Shown here in pieces: positions 49,828-60,404 of a stretch of 64,000 nucleotides of DNA. The position numbers were made by a program, and so were the translations under genes. Each line of letters opens with the position of its first letter. Position 1 is the first letter of the stretch. This stretch comes from Metellina segmentata (taxonomy: Eukaryota > Arthropoda > Arachnida > Araneae > Tetragnathidae), in NCBI GenBank assembly GCA_947359465.1, contig OX375882.1:49295509-49359508 (forward strand), written 5' to 3'. Under the pieces are notes generated by a model. That model saw only the letters and a list, made by a program, of their open reading frames with translations. It ran no database searches and was not told where the DNA came from.

Positions 49828-49909
49828 CTTTAAGGGATTGATCCCGGACCGTCGTCAATAGCCCGTTGTGTTGCTCTAGTACGACATTGATTTAAAAACT
49901 ATCAAATTA
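49828..49909 (+). repeat. SINE I, 3' part (split by hAT)
   Basis: GGGATTGATCCCGGACCGTC, AATAGCCCGTTGTGTTGCTC, TAGTACGACATTGA and the tail AAACTATCAAATTA. It completes the SINE begun at 47,384. Confidence 0.93.
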
Positions 49910-49929
49910 CCCCTAGAAAGACCATAAGA

Positions 49930-50120
49930 CAGTTTGGTTGGGTTATAGGACGCACTAAACACAACGCAGACAACGTCAAGTAATGAACATACCATATAAG
50001 AACACTTTTACTTACAAAAGAGAGTAACACATCCGGTGTAAGTGACAGACATAGAAAATACACCGCCTACTATTAGCAGATTGCTAGCGCAGTGGACAAA
50101 CCACGATTATGAGGCCTAGC
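49930..50120 (-). repeat. SINE II copy
   Basis: GGTTGGGTTATAGGACGCAC, CAACGCAGACAACGTCAAGT, ACACATCCGGTG, then TTGCTAGCGCAGTGGACAAA at the head end. The order matches other SINE II copies. Confidence 0.75.
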
Positions 50121-50757
50121 ATGAAAGCAAATAGAACCCAGTAAATCTGAAAAATACTTGATACCACACAGAATTTTAGACCAAAAACGGGGTATGGAAT
50201 TTTACACCTTTGCACGATTTACATGTTTCTAAATATTCTTAAATGCAGTGCAAACAATATATCAAGTTGCAACAAGCACATATGGTCCGAAAATGGCGTC
50301 AGGCATCAGAACTGCATGCAACATATTAGGAGTGAGATCTGCTTAGACTGAAGGATTTAATACAAAGGTATTTTCCAAGCCGTAGAAAGAGCGTTAAAAG
50401 AAGCAGAGGTGTCAGCTCCAACCAGTTCAACAACTTTTCCGACAGTCACCTAGTGTGTTTGAAGTCAAAATTTATCAAGTAAAAACCAACAAAAATAATT
50501 AATAGCCCAATGTGTTGCTCCCTGCGACGTTAACTAAGATACCTACCATATCCACCAACTAAAAAACTATTTGTACCCAAAGCAACCTTTGACGCAGGCC
50601 TTTCTTGACCTAACGTTAGAGTCAAAGTCATATTGACCACGGCAACGGACAAAATAAAATATCAAATTAAAGTTGGGTGAAATTTCCAATAATAAGTATC
50701 AATCTTCCAGTTTCTCATTTTAAGTAGTTAAACACAGAACTGTGTGTACGATAAGGT
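50121..50757. other. unassigned DNA with a SINE I tail scrap
   Basis: At 50,488-50,550 a plus-strand SINE I 3' scrap is seen (TAATAGCCCAATGTGTTGCT, CCCTGCGACGTTAAC). The rest is unrecognised. Confidence 0.45.
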
Positions 50758-51086
50758 AAGGTAATTTTGATTAACGTCGAACTAGAGCATCACAACGGGC
50801 TAATGACGTCGGTCCGTGATCAATCCTATAAGGGAAAAATCCATTGACACCACCACGTTACTTTGAAACACGATCAGATGATGAGGCAACACCTGAGCAA
50901 GCGCCCCACTTTCCAAACTTCCACACCAACCCAACGTGAGGACTTTCGGTCCCGAAAGATTTATGGTACTCCAGCCGCCTCTACACCATACGCTTACAAG
51001 CATCCATACACTGTCCCGTATTCGAACCAGAAACATTCCGATTTAGAGGCTAACACCTTAACCACCAGACCGGTTGGTCGGCGTAT
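50758..51086 (-). repeat. SINE I, full length, head type b
   Basis: The tail is at the left (GATTAACGTCGAACTAGAGC), then the reverse body, then the head at the right with GGCTAACACCTTAACCACCA and GACCGGTTGGTCGGC. The B box lies at 51,012-51,022 (ATTCGAACC). Confidence 0.9.
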
Positions 51087-51116
51087 CTGACAAAGAGTTC
51101 AGGTAAGTAGGTAGGT

Positions 51117-51238
51117 ATATTTAATTACCGTCACACTGGAGCAACATTAACTCTCCAAACTTCAACAAACGTGGTTCAAAATTACGAGGTGTTGTCCTCA
51201 GATTTTTCCCTTAAGGGACTTATCCCGGACCGTCGTCG
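51117..51238. repeat. two joined SINE I scraps
   Basis: A minus-strand tail (TTAATTACCGTCACACTGGA, GCAACATTAAC) is fused to a plus-strand body end (GTGGTTCAAAATTACGAGGT, CCCTTAAGGGACTTATCCCG). Confidence 0.75.
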
Positions 51239-51240
51239 TT

Positions 51241-51535
51241 GCCGACCAACCGGTATAGTGGTTAAGGTGTTAGCCTCTAGATCGGAAGGTTCCTGGTTCG
51301 AATCCGGGTCCGGGCATGGATGTTTGTAAACGTATGGTGGCCGAAAGTCCTCACGTTGGGTTGGCGTGGAAGTTTGGAGAGTGGGGTGCCAGCTCAGGTG
51401 TTGCTTCGTCATCTGACCGTGGTTCAAAATTACGAGGTGTTGTCCTCGAATATTTCCCTTAAGGGACTGATTCCGGACCGTCGTCAATAGCCCGTTGTGT
51501 TGGTCTAGTACGACGTTAACTAAAATTACCAAATT
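51241..51535 (+). repeat. SINE I, full length, head type b
   Basis: The head GCCGACCAACCGGTATAGTG carries A box TGGTTAAGGTG and B box GGTTCGAATCC. The full body follows, with the CCCTTAAGGGACTGATTCCG segment and the tail TACGACGTTAACTAAAATTA. It is one of the least decayed copies. Confidence 0.93.
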
Positions 51536-51544
51536 ACCATACTT

Positions 51545-51666
51545 CAAAACCACGTCAACGTGAGGACATTTGCAACCACGACAGATTTCACATGCTCCAG
51601 TCTGTACACTACTGGTACCCTCCGGTTGCTAATCCGCTAATCTTCCAACCGGGCTACCGCGGACCA
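51545..51666 (-). repeat. SINE I 5' part, head type a
   Basis: CCACGTCAACGTGAGGACAT, CCACGACAGATTTCACATGC, then ACCCTCCGGTTGCTAATCCG and CCAACCGGGCTACCGCGG: the reversed body start and type a head. Confidence 0.85.
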
Positions 51667-51689
51667 AACAAGGTGGCCAGACCCGGGTA

Positions 51690-51870
51690 GATTTTATAGC
51701 TCAAGATCCATATTTGGCCAAGCTGTGGCAAACACAAGGCAGATAACGTCAATTAATGGCCATACACACAAGGTATATTTTTCTATTTTAGAAGGAAGAA
51801 ATACACCCAAGGTAATGTATGGAAATTGAACATGTGCTGACTACATTTCTCATGTTACTAGCGCAATAGG
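51690..51870 (-). repeat. SINE II copy
   Basis: ATTTTATAGCTCAAGATCCA, CAAGGCAGATAACGTCAATT, GAAGAAATACACCCAAGGTA, then ATGTTACTAGCGCAATAGGT. The head end is decayed. Confidence 0.72.
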
Positions 51871-52171
51871 TGTGGCAGACTGAAAAGGTATTGCATTTTG
51901 CAATACAGATTTCAGATAGGTGCCTGGTTCAATTTGTGACGCATGCATCATTACCAATATATACCTTAGTGCTTGTAATCAGAAGAGTGATCTCTGCTAA
52001 TACAAAATGCCCGTCGTGTTGCTCCAGTTTGAAGTTAATTAACGAACTACCAACCTGCTAATACTATGTAGGCAATACACATTGTAGCTCAAAGTGCAAA
52101 AGGCCGTACGTCTAAAAACTGCATTTTCCAGGAGAGCAAAAAATAAACTTACCGATTTCCGTTTGATTTGA

Positions 52172-52498
52172 GCCGACCAACCGTTCTAGTGGTTAAGATG
52201 TTAGCCTCTAGATCAGAAAGTTCCTGGTTCGAATCCAGATCAGTGCATGGATGATAGTAGGTGTATAATGTAGAGGCGGCTGGTGCACCTTAAATCTGTC
52301 GTGACCGAAAGTCCTCACGTTGGGTTGGAAATTTTGAGAGTGGGGTACTAGCTGAGGTGTTGCCTCGTCATCTGACCGTGGTTCAAATTACGTGGTGGTG
52401 TCCTCGGATCTTTCCCTTAGGGGATCGATCCCGGCCCGTCGTCAATAGCCCGTTGTGTTTCTCTAGTATAGCGTTAATTAATAATTACCAACACCTTA
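52172..52498 (+). repeat. SINE I, full length, head type b, with target duplication
   Basis: The head GCCGACCAACCGTTCTAGTG has A box TGGTTAAGATG and B box GGTTCGAATCC. The body is complete to TTAATTAATAATTACC. An 8-bp direct repeat TGATTTGA lies at 52,164-52,171 and 52,499-52,506, consistent with LINE-mediated insertion. Confidence 0.92.
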
Positions 52499-52939
52499 TG
52501 ATTTGAATATATTTTTTATGCATTTGGTTGCAACTGTTGTTGGTGATAGTTTTTTCCACCAGGTAAAAATCACAAATAGGAAAAAATATATAATTTTTGA
52601 TATAGCTTTAGCACTTTGAGCGACGACATATCCTATCAAATATCAGAACTTCCTATTATTTCAACATGAAAAGAGGTAAAGAAAATATTTTAAGCGTGAA
52701 ACATATTTTGTTAAAGATGAAAGGTATTTTATTCAAAGATCATGGATACAAGTCTACTATAGCTTTGAATAAGGAATTCGTAAATGGGATTTGCATCTGA
52801 TAATTTTCTTTTGCATTAATTCCCTTCGGGAATCGTTGCCATTGTCCAATACGACGTCCATTCAACTGTCTATCAAGTACCTGTCTATCTTTTCCATTGA
52901 TGTACCGTTAATTTTCCCCAAAAAGTATTTTGGGGCTGC
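52499..52939. other. unassigned DNA with a SINE I tail scrap
   Basis: CCATTGTCCAATACGACGTC at 52,850 resembles the SINE I tail. Similar tail scraps lie at 52,005-52,060 (plus) and 53,925-53,962 (minus). The rest is unrecognised. Confidence 0.4.
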
Positions 52940-53215
52940 AAGTGCCTAGTTATAAGTGCAGCAGATTATCAACCGAAGGGTAGCTAATTCGAAACTCGAT
53001 CTAACCAAAGACCGTTGGAAATGGTGTGTGTTAAATCAGCCGTGACCTCAAATGTCCTCACTTTGGTGTAGTGTGGAAGTTTGGAGAGTAGGCTGTTAGT
53101 ATCTGACCGGGGTTTAAAAATACAAAGTGTTCTTCTGGATCTATCCCTTCGGAATTGATTCCCGACCTTCACCAATAACCCGCTGTGTTGCTCCAACGAG
53201 ACGTAAATGTAACTA
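52940..53215 (+). repeat. SINE I, head type a
   Basis: ATTATCAACCGAAGGGTAGC, TTCGAAACTCGATCTAACCA, GTGTGGAAGTTTGGAGAGTA, CAATAACCCGCTGTGTTGCT and the tail GAGACGTAAATGTAACTATC. Confidence 0.88.
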
Positions 53216-54038
53216 TCTAACTGAAACTTCCTCGTTCTTATTATCTGCTGTCACCAAATAATAAGCTTGGGACAAGAACTCGCGCTGAAGTCGCAAATTG
53301 TGGAAGCGCTTTGTTTACCTTTCAACTTACAATCTAATTTATAGAATGGACTCGTCCAAAACCATGTGACTTAACTACGAACTTGCGGGGAACGAACTAT
53401 TATCTTAAGGGGCCAGGGGTGAGAGGTTTGTTCTCAAATGGTCAAAAGAGGAAGGGTCCCTTTTTTCCCCTAGCAGTCAGGGCCGCTAGGATTTGCTTAA
53501 TAGTACGAATGTCAGAGTGCAACTTTCTTCGTCTCGTATATAAAAAACAAATAAATATAAGCATCTTGGCACAGCGAAAGTCATTTAAGACATGTCTGAT
53601 CGTCTGACGTGTAGACATGTCTGACAACTGGCGAAAATGTCAGTTAATCTAATTCTCATTTTACGTTACGCAATTCGTTAGGAAAAGAGAGAAACTTAGT
53701 TAGATTCATCTCTCTCTTTCTATCCATTAGTTATATTCTCAAACTATTCTTCACATTCATTAGTCTACCCCATTCTAGAGTTAGATTATTTTAAACTAGG
53801 CCATCCCCGAAATTATTTTCTGATTACGTGGATGAAACTCCTTTGAGGATTTTCTCTTTCAAAATTAAGAATATTTTATTGATCCATTTTAATGGAATCG
53901 ATAAAATTTTGTAGTAATTCTTTTAATTGACATCATACTAGAGCAACACAACGGGCTATTTGATAGAATATAATCAGCATCATAATATATTTTCAGTGCT
54001 ATATGAATATCTTCGTATGCACGTAATTCGATGTTAAG
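53216..54038. other. unassigned DNA
   Basis: No gene recognised. It contains two AGACATGTCT palindromes (53,588-53,597 and 53,613-53,622) and a minus-strand SINE I tail scrap (53,925-53,962). Confidence 0.4.
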
Positions 54039-55154
54039 GTAAGTATACCGGTAATAGACAATACTAGGTAATAAACACTTTTCAATTCATAAACAAAAAA
54101 ATAAGCTTTATACGCTTTCTTGTGAGTGAAAGTACATGTAGGTTTGTAGTTAGCGCGCTCTGGATGGTGATGCATGAACTACAGGTGACATCATGTCATA
54201 ATGGACGCTTGGCAGTTGATTTCCTGTTGGGGCTAGGATTGGTGTGTCACAAATATACTTAAAATAGTATAAAGTTAAGGGAAATCGCCAATAAACCGAA
54301 CAAAGGGTCGCCTTTCAACACTGAATGCTAATGAAGAGCAAATAATTTCGAATTGGAAAGTATCACTAGCAAATGCTGGATTCGTTGGGAAGTGTCCAAC
54401 AGCTTATTAAAGAATGTAAAAGGGAAAATCTATTTGTAAATTATCGCCCTGGCCGAACGTGGTTTTAACGTGTAACGAAGAGAAATTTCGTCGTCAGAAT
54501 ATTAAGCTAGCTGAGTGGATTTCCTCAGGAAGCAGTATCGATGATGTTAGATAAGTAATTGATATAAAAGTGTATTTGTTTTAAAGTATTGTTTTATAAA
54601 TCACCATAAGCATTGTAAGAGCCCTTCAGTTAGTTATTGAGGTCTGAGATTTTTCTGCTTTTATTCAAGGTTTAAAATAATGATAATACTTAAAGAGTAA
54701 CGTTTGTTTAATGTTTATTGTTGCTGTTCAAGTAAACATTGCTTAAGACTCTTATAATTCTGTAAAGAATATAAAAATGTACCTACATTTTATTGATATC
54801 CTATTTATTTATTTGTCTTCGATAAAAATATTTATATTTCAAACGTTTTAGCTCTGTATTACTTTTGCTTTAGTTTTCCCAATAAAATAGACCCTTTATT
54901 GTGTAACCTTGTACAAAAGAGTACCTAATACTGGATTTTTGAAAATTCTAAGTGTCTATTACTAATGCAATATCAGATGTCCTAATTTTTTATAAAAAGT
55001 AAAACAAATTAACTATTTACCAACAAAATAAGATTAAAAAAAAAAAATTGCTGACAACTAAATCAATTTGTAAACATCCACTATCAAAATTAATGATGGG
55101 ATTCACGCTAATGTTGAAAATTTCTCTTAAAGTGTCCATTACCGGTATACTTAC
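54039..55154 (+). mobile_element. pogo/CENP-B-type transposon remnant (1,116 bp)
   Basis: Inverted ends GTAAGTATACCGGTAAT occur at 54,039 and, inverted, at 55,138-55,154, extending into ATRGACA. Between 54,320 and 54,545 a broken frame reads NANEEQIISNWKVSLANAGF, then a KRENLF-like and a PGR-like segment after stops, resembling the CENP-B-type HTH of arthropod pogo/jerky transposases. No DDE domain remains. An internal GTGTCTATTACTAATGC near 54,950 resembles the terminal sequence. The pogo assignment is inference. Confidence 0.6.
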
Positions 55155-55182
55155 TTGTTACTAGTTGAATAATGACTGAATA

Positions 55183-55325
55183 TGACCGCGACAGCAAAAA
55201 TATGACCGCGACATTTTCCTGTGTTAACTCAAACACAAACCTTGTAGAACGTGTTTCCTTATCCATGTCCATTTATTGCAGAAAAACAAACTTTAGATTT
55301 TAAAATTGGGGCTTCAAGTGGTTCG
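55183..55325 (-). repeat. dispersed repeat shared with 36,470-36,635
   Basis: The reverse complement contains CAATAAATGGACATGGATAA, GGAAACACGTTCTACA, GTTTGAGTTAACACAGG and the doubled TGTCGCGGTCATATT. Confidence 0.7.
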
Positions 55326-56189
55326 AATAAAAATATATTTCGTGCATTGATAGCATTTTATTTGTAGAGATATTTCAAAAATCTGAAAACAGTACTTTTT
55401 TTCGGGGGTGGGCTTAAAAAGTTCATCTGCATACCACATGAGTTCCTGATAAAGTAAAATTAATATTCCTTTTCTTTAATTCAGAACTAAATTGTTCTTA
55501 CGATACATCGGCTTCAGTACCAGTATATATATTGGTTGCGGGGTTCGGCGAATCAATAATCAATTAAAATACCTCTACAAACGAAATAAAATAAGCAACA
55601 AACACAACCAAGCAGCTGGATAAGAAATAAGTTTTTCTTATCACTCAATTCACTTCAGTCTGTCATTTTGCACATCACTTCTCCAAGAAACTAAAGTCCG
55701 CACAGCCCGCTACCTATAACATCGGTATTTATCACTGTCACTCACCACTTTCCTTAATTAATTAATTCACCATCTGAGCAGTAACGCCTTCACCTGCAAT
55801 TGCTTTCGTGCGAATCTCGCCAAATGTGGCTCACCGATCCTTAGTTTTCCCCGTGAGGCGCTCGGCGAATCCCGTATCTCGGATGCGTTGCCATGGCGAC
55901 CCTTCCCCCCAAGAAAGCATTTGTTTTCTTTCCGTTCGTCTCTTCTTTCCCCCCGGAAATCGTTTTCCCAGAAATCTCATAACTTAAAAATGCTATCAGT
56001 TTTAAATTGGCTTCCATGCGCCAAGTGTTACGTTTCGCACTCACCTAACGTTCCTGTCCTGACCTTAAATATTTATGGATTTCAAATTGTCGAAAAGGTC
56101 CAGCAATGCGAACTGCGGCGATGAGATCGTTCGACCAGTTGTTTCTAGGCATCAGGCTCCGCGAAAAGGATAAATGAAGTTCGCCAGGG
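55326..56189. other. unassigned DNA, GC-richer CpG patch at 55.8-55.95 kb
   Basis: The stretch 55,800-55,970 is rich in CpG compared with its neighbours. It contains GTTGCCATGGCGAC (55,887-55,900), one base from the RFX X-box palindrome, and CCCCCCGGAAAT, an ETS-like site. It could be a promoter, but no linked gene was found. Confidence 0.3.
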
Positions 56190-56480
56190 GGCCATTGTAT
56201 CCCAGTTGGTATAGACTGATTAGAAACCGGAGGATTATAAGTTCGAAACTCTACCCAACCAAAGACCGTCGTGTACGCGTGGGTAGGTGCACGATAAATC
56301 TGTCTCATGGCCTCAAATATCATCACATTGGAGTGATATGGAATTTTCGAGAGTGAGGTGACAGCTCAGATGTTTACCTCGTCGTCCGATCATCGTTCAA
56401 AATTACAATCTGCTGTCGTTGCTATCGGGATTGATCCCGGACCGTCGCCAATAGTCCATTGCGATGTAAATCCATCTAGC
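56190..56480 (+). repeat. SINE I, full length, head type a
   Basis: The head GCCATTGTATCCCAGTTGGT, GATTAGAAACCGGAGGATTA and TTCGAAACTC is followed by the body to GACCGTCGCCAATAGTCC and GATGTAAATCCATCTAGC. Confidence 0.88.
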
Positions 56481-56715
56481 TAATTAGTTAGGCCTTCATT
56501 TCTGTCCACCCTGGGATCAGTACAAGGTCAGATTGTAGTTCCTGGAATCAGGACCACACTTGAATGACTTACTGAGCGTGCACTTGCATGTTGTCAGAAC
56601 AAATAGTAGCTGCCGGAGGCATAAGTATGCCTCCAACTTTAACTAAACATAATCGCCAATAAATTTCTCGTTAGCATAAATTTTATCTTTGTTTGGTTTT
56701 TATGGATATTTTTTG

Positions 56716-57233
56716 CAATGAGGAACTTGCACGTTTTTTGTTTATATTTTTATAATATAGAAAATGAAAAAATATGATGGTAAGTAACTTTCCTTTTTTA
56801 CTTTTATAGCCCGAAAAGGTAAAGTAAAAAAAATTTAAAGTTCGTACTATTTACTTCATCTTAAAAACGCTAGTTTTCCTGCGCCGCTTCTTGGGACGTC
56901 ACTGTGCACTATAACGGTTTGTTTACTTTTATAGCGACGTTGAAATAGCAAGAAAAAAATTTTGATTGATTGTTTAAACATTAAAAGAGCAAGCAATATG
57001 AAATTTCAACGCGCTAGACAAACCTAAACATTACATCGTGGTGCACAATGGCGTCACGTAGCGTTTTGAGGTCATGTGCATTTTCCGTACTGTTCGGTAA
57101 TTTAAAACTTGAAATTTTAATTAATAAAGTTCATTTTGTGGGTTGTAACTGTCGTTTTTGAACATTTTGACGATCAATCTATTAATAAAACACAGAAATT
57201 AGCATTTTCCTCACTGGTGCAAGTTCCTCATTG
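56716..57233. mobile_element. MITE with CAATGAGGAACTTGCAC ends (518 bp)
   Basis: A perfect 17-bp inverted pair lies at 56,716-56,732 and 57,217-57,233. A second inner inverted pair (GACGTCACTGTGCAC and GTGCACAATGGCGTCAC) lies near 56,896 and 57,040. No ORF; target duplication not clear. Confidence 0.7.
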
Positions 57234-57455
57234 TTGTAAATGATACTTTTGAATTTACATATTTTGTTGAGATTTTGCATTAGTATATTCAAAAAGCCCT
57301 CAACAACAGTCATGTTTTGAGGGGAAGAACATACGGTACTCAAATTATTTTGGAATTAGAAAGGTATCAAAACCACGTAAAGCTAGTCATATCGGAGAAT
57401 ATTCAGGTTTCGAACATTGCAGGTAAAATATCCGTCTGAATTCGTCAATTATATG

Positions 57456-57832
57456 AAGGCCATGGTAGCCCAGATGCAATATCAACGGATTAGCAACCGG
57501 AAAGTTGCGAGTTCGAAACTAGGTCCAACCAGAGACCGTTGTGTACCCGGGGGCGAAGGCACGTTAAATCTGTCGTGGTCTCAAATTTCCTCACGTAGGA
57601 GTGGTGTGGAAGTTTGGAGAGTGGAGTGCCAGCTCAGTTGTTGCCTCGTTATCTGGTCGTGGATCAAAATTGCGTGGCGTTGTCGTCGGATCTTTCTGTT
57701 CCGCACTGTAGCCAATAACCCGTTTGAGGCCATGGCAGCCCCCTTTGAACATTACGGTCTTTGGTTGGATTCGAACTCGCAACCCTCCGGATTTTAATCC
57801 GTTGCTTTTCCAACCGAGCTCCCTCGAGAAAA
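57456..57832 (+). repeat. SINE I followed by an inverted type a head
   Basis: A complete plus-strand SINE (GGCCATGGTAGCCCAGATGC, GGATTAGCAACCGGAAAGTT, body to GTAGCCAATAACCCGTT at about 57,725) runs directly into a minus-strand head (GAGGCCATGGCAGCCCCCTT, TTCGAACTCGCAACCCTCCG, CCAACCGAGCT). Confidence 0.87.
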
Positions 57833-58004
57833 CAGGAGAAAAACTACTAAACTCAATGCTCTTGTAACACTACGGCAGATATATAACATAGAGTTCGAAG
57901 ACTAGACCATCTGTTTTCTAAATACTTGAGTGACGAAGGATGCCATTTTGAATAGAATAAAAGGGGCGGCTAGCTGAAATTTGCAAGTGGGCAGCTTATA
58001 CCTT

Positions 58005-58100
58005 AATCCTCCAAATCGTTTTGACGAGTTATCTCGTCCATCAAGATCTGGTTACAATTGCTAATGACTAGGTACCTCGTTGAGACATACCACTAGGAGG
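58005..58100 (+). repeat. dispersed ACGAGATATCTCGT repeat, copy 4
   Basis: CCTCCAAATCGTTTTGACGA, GTTATCTCGTCCATCAAGAT, CTGGTTACA and TGACTAGGTACCTCGTTGAG, ending before CTAGGAGGGTGG. The terminal CCTCC and GGAGG may be inverted ends. Confidence 0.75.
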
Positions 58101-58142
58101 GTGGAGAAATGTCCTGGCCAGTCCTGGGTTGAGTTGAGAGGC

Positions 58143-58237
58143 CTCTCTTGAAGTTCGAATACATATCCCAAGTGTTCATTGCTTAAGGCCCTCTTGAAGT
58201 TCGAATAAATATCCCAAGTGTTCATTACTTAAGGAGG
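58143..58237. repeat. 47-bp direct duplication
   Basis: CCTCTTGAAGTTCGAATA, then ATATCCCAAGTGTTCATT and CTTAAGG, occurs twice in tandem. Confidence 0.88.
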
Positions 58238-58578
58238 GTTCGGGACTCAAAATTATAAAATCTTCAATTTTTAAGTTTTTGTTCTGAAATTTTTTTGTAG
58301 GTATACATTGTGTTTTGCATATACTTCTAAAACTTTAGAAAAATTGTTATTAAAATTAAAAAACGTCAGAATTTTAACGTTGGGAAAAATTGATGTATCT
58401 CAAAATATTTTATAATAAATCACTTCATTTTTGCATTAATTAACTTCTAAGAGTTCATACTACTCGTATAAATTGTCTTCGTGATTTCTGGTTAAAACAA
58501 TTAGAAAAATTTTAAAAACACTTTCAAAAACTACATAAAACATTAGTATACAAAGCTCGAAAAATTATAGAAAAAAAA

Positions 58579-58579
<1 letters not shown>

Positions 58580-58620
<41 letters not shown>
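58580..58620. repeat. (TA)n microsatellite
   Basis: About 20 uninterrupted TA units. Confidence 0.97.
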
Positions 58621-58624
<4 letters not shown>

Positions 58625-59284
58625 TGCTGAAGACAAGTAGTTCTTAAGTTATATCGATTTTTACTATTGAAATTCTATTTAACACAAAAGGAGAAAAAGA
58701 GCGTTTAAAATTATGAAGGCTCGTTGGATTTACAGCTGTCATGTTTGTAAAAAGATGAATATTTTCAATTCTACTTGTGGTAGAAACAAAATTTAGGTGT
58801 CATTTTATTCAGAAATATCTATATTATTTTTAAAGACAGTAAAAATAATTGGATTTTTTTTTTCATATTATGAGTTTCAGACCCCCTTAACTTGCACTAT
58901 TGAAAATTTCTCTCCCTTTTCACATTTATTCACAGCTTTACAGTTTAAAAGGCAATGCATTTTTGGAAGTTGGTTGTTGGTTTGGGCTTTGTTTATGTTA
59001 CGTGGATATATGTTTTTGGATTATTCTTCATCGAGGTGGTTCAGTGATTTTAAAATACATGGGCAATAAATAATTTGAGCAGGAGCAGGTTTAGTATTCT
59101 AGTATTTTAATGAATACTATAATTACATATTTACAGCCGAAACAAATAGTTAAAAGTAAGGGGACATCCCCTAAATTCGACACGAAGCTGATCGTTATCA
59201 AATCAATCATACAATTTCAAACACTAAAATCGTTCTGAAGATTTCAGATAAGAGGAGACAACAAGCAGCGCCATCTGCACGTTT
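58621..59284. other. unassigned DNA with a 90-codon ORF
   Basis: An ORF at 58,797-59,069 (+) is rich in Phe, Leu and Ser with hydrophobic stretches, but has no motif. Probably chance in T-rich DNA. Confidence 0.25.
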
Positions 59285-59505
59285 TGATTGGCTACTCATG
59301 TTTCACAACATATGTGGCCATGCTGCGCCAGACGCAAGACATACAATACCTAATAGACATACAAACACAGTGAAATTTTTATGGACACAGAAGAGATAAA
59401 TACACCCAGGGTCGAATACACTTAATAGGAATCGAATCTGCATCGTTTGCAATTCACATGTTGCTAGCGCAGTGAGCATACCCGCTGATCCTCGACGACC
59501 CCTTA
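59285..59505 (-). repeat. SINE II, long copy
   Basis: AACATATGTGGCCATGCTGC, GACGCAAGACATACAATACC, GGACACAGAAGAGATAAATA, CACCCAGGGTCG, ATCGAATCTGCATCG, and GTTGCTAGCGCAGTGAGCAT at the head. This copy aligns best with the satellite monomer (CCTGG..TTATCTCTTCTGTGTC on the minus strand). Confidence 0.82.
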
Positions 59506-59572
59506 AATGGCAAATGGAAAATGGACTCTGGAGCAATGATGTGATCTGATTTCAAACGATGGAATGCTTATA

Positions 59573-60053
59573 CAGGGTGTCCCTGAATTCATGGGCCAAA
59601 CTTTAAGGGTAAGTAAAAAGAAGCATTTTTTGTATAGCAACATGGGGTCGGAAATGAAAAGTGCAGGTGGAAAAACAAGCTATCTTTGCTTACATAATAT
59701 TTTTAGAGCAGACGATAGAAACGTTTAGTGACGTAGCTTAAAAAATAGATGAATTTTTGGGAAGAAAAATATTGAATAGTAGACGTTTATTTAGTTTGCA
59801 TAATCAAATCGTCTGCAAAACAATTTTATTGAGTTTGAATGGCATTATGCGATTTGCAAACGATTCTTTGCTGCTAGAGAATTAGCTTTCTGTTAGAATA
59901 TTTGCTGTTAGAAACGATTCTTTGCTTTTCATTTCCTCGGCATTTCTTGTTTTTCCACCTGCCCTTTTCATTTCCAACCCCATGCAAAAAATGCTTCTTT
60001 ATATGTATTTTACTTACCCTTAAAGTTTGGCAAATGAATTCAAGGACACCCTG
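59573..60053. mobile_element. foldback MITE with long inverted ends, TA-flanked (481 bp)
   Basis: The ends CAGGGTGTCCCTGAATTCAT and (inverted) CAGGGTGTCCTTGAATTCAT are inverted repeats extending for about 110 bp, through AAGCATTTTTTG and TTTTCATTTCC-type blocks, with TA directly outside both ends (59,571-59,572 and 60,054-60,055). This fits a Tc1/mariner-type MITE. A 117-codon ORF from 59,902 starts inside the right arm and is judged spurious. Confidence 0.88.
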
Positions 60054-60271
60054 TAAGTTGCTTTTTGTTTATTATAAAAAGGATAACTTATATAAGAAGA
60101 GAGAGGATGATGGAAGAAAGAAAGAGACATTTGTAGGTGTAGATGAATACTGTGTTTTGGGCACCAAGTATGAAATCCATATCTTCAAAAGCAAAAAAAC
60201 ATTACAAAGGAATCGCATGAATAAGTATATTAAGCTCGTTGCCGATAGATTCTAAAGAGAAAGGAAGCGCA

Positions 60272-60284
60272 GTTGCTTAGCAAC
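60272..60284. promoter_or_regulatory. X-box-like palindrome GTTGCTTAGCAAC
   Basis: A perfect 13-bp palindrome of the RFX X-box type (GTTGC-N3-GCAAC). A second near match lies at 55,887-55,900. No downstream gene could be assigned, so function is only a possibility. Confidence 0.3.
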
Positions 60285-60404
60285 GGGAAAGAGTGTTGTT
60301 AGGTGACCGTGCGCTTCTAATTCAAATACTAATCCGTGCTCCCACATCGTTCAGAGAACTTTCCGATCATCACTCCTAAATAAAGACTATCTCTCAACAC
60401 ACTC

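Noticed and set aside
53588..53622. Two AGACATGTCT half-sites as a p53 response element
   Set aside because: Each half-site fits the consensus, but the 15-bp spacer exceeds the usual 0-13 bp and no gene is nearby.
59902..60255. 117-codon ORF as a gene
   Set aside because: Its first half is the right arm of a foldback MITE (ends at 60,053) and the rest shows no motif.
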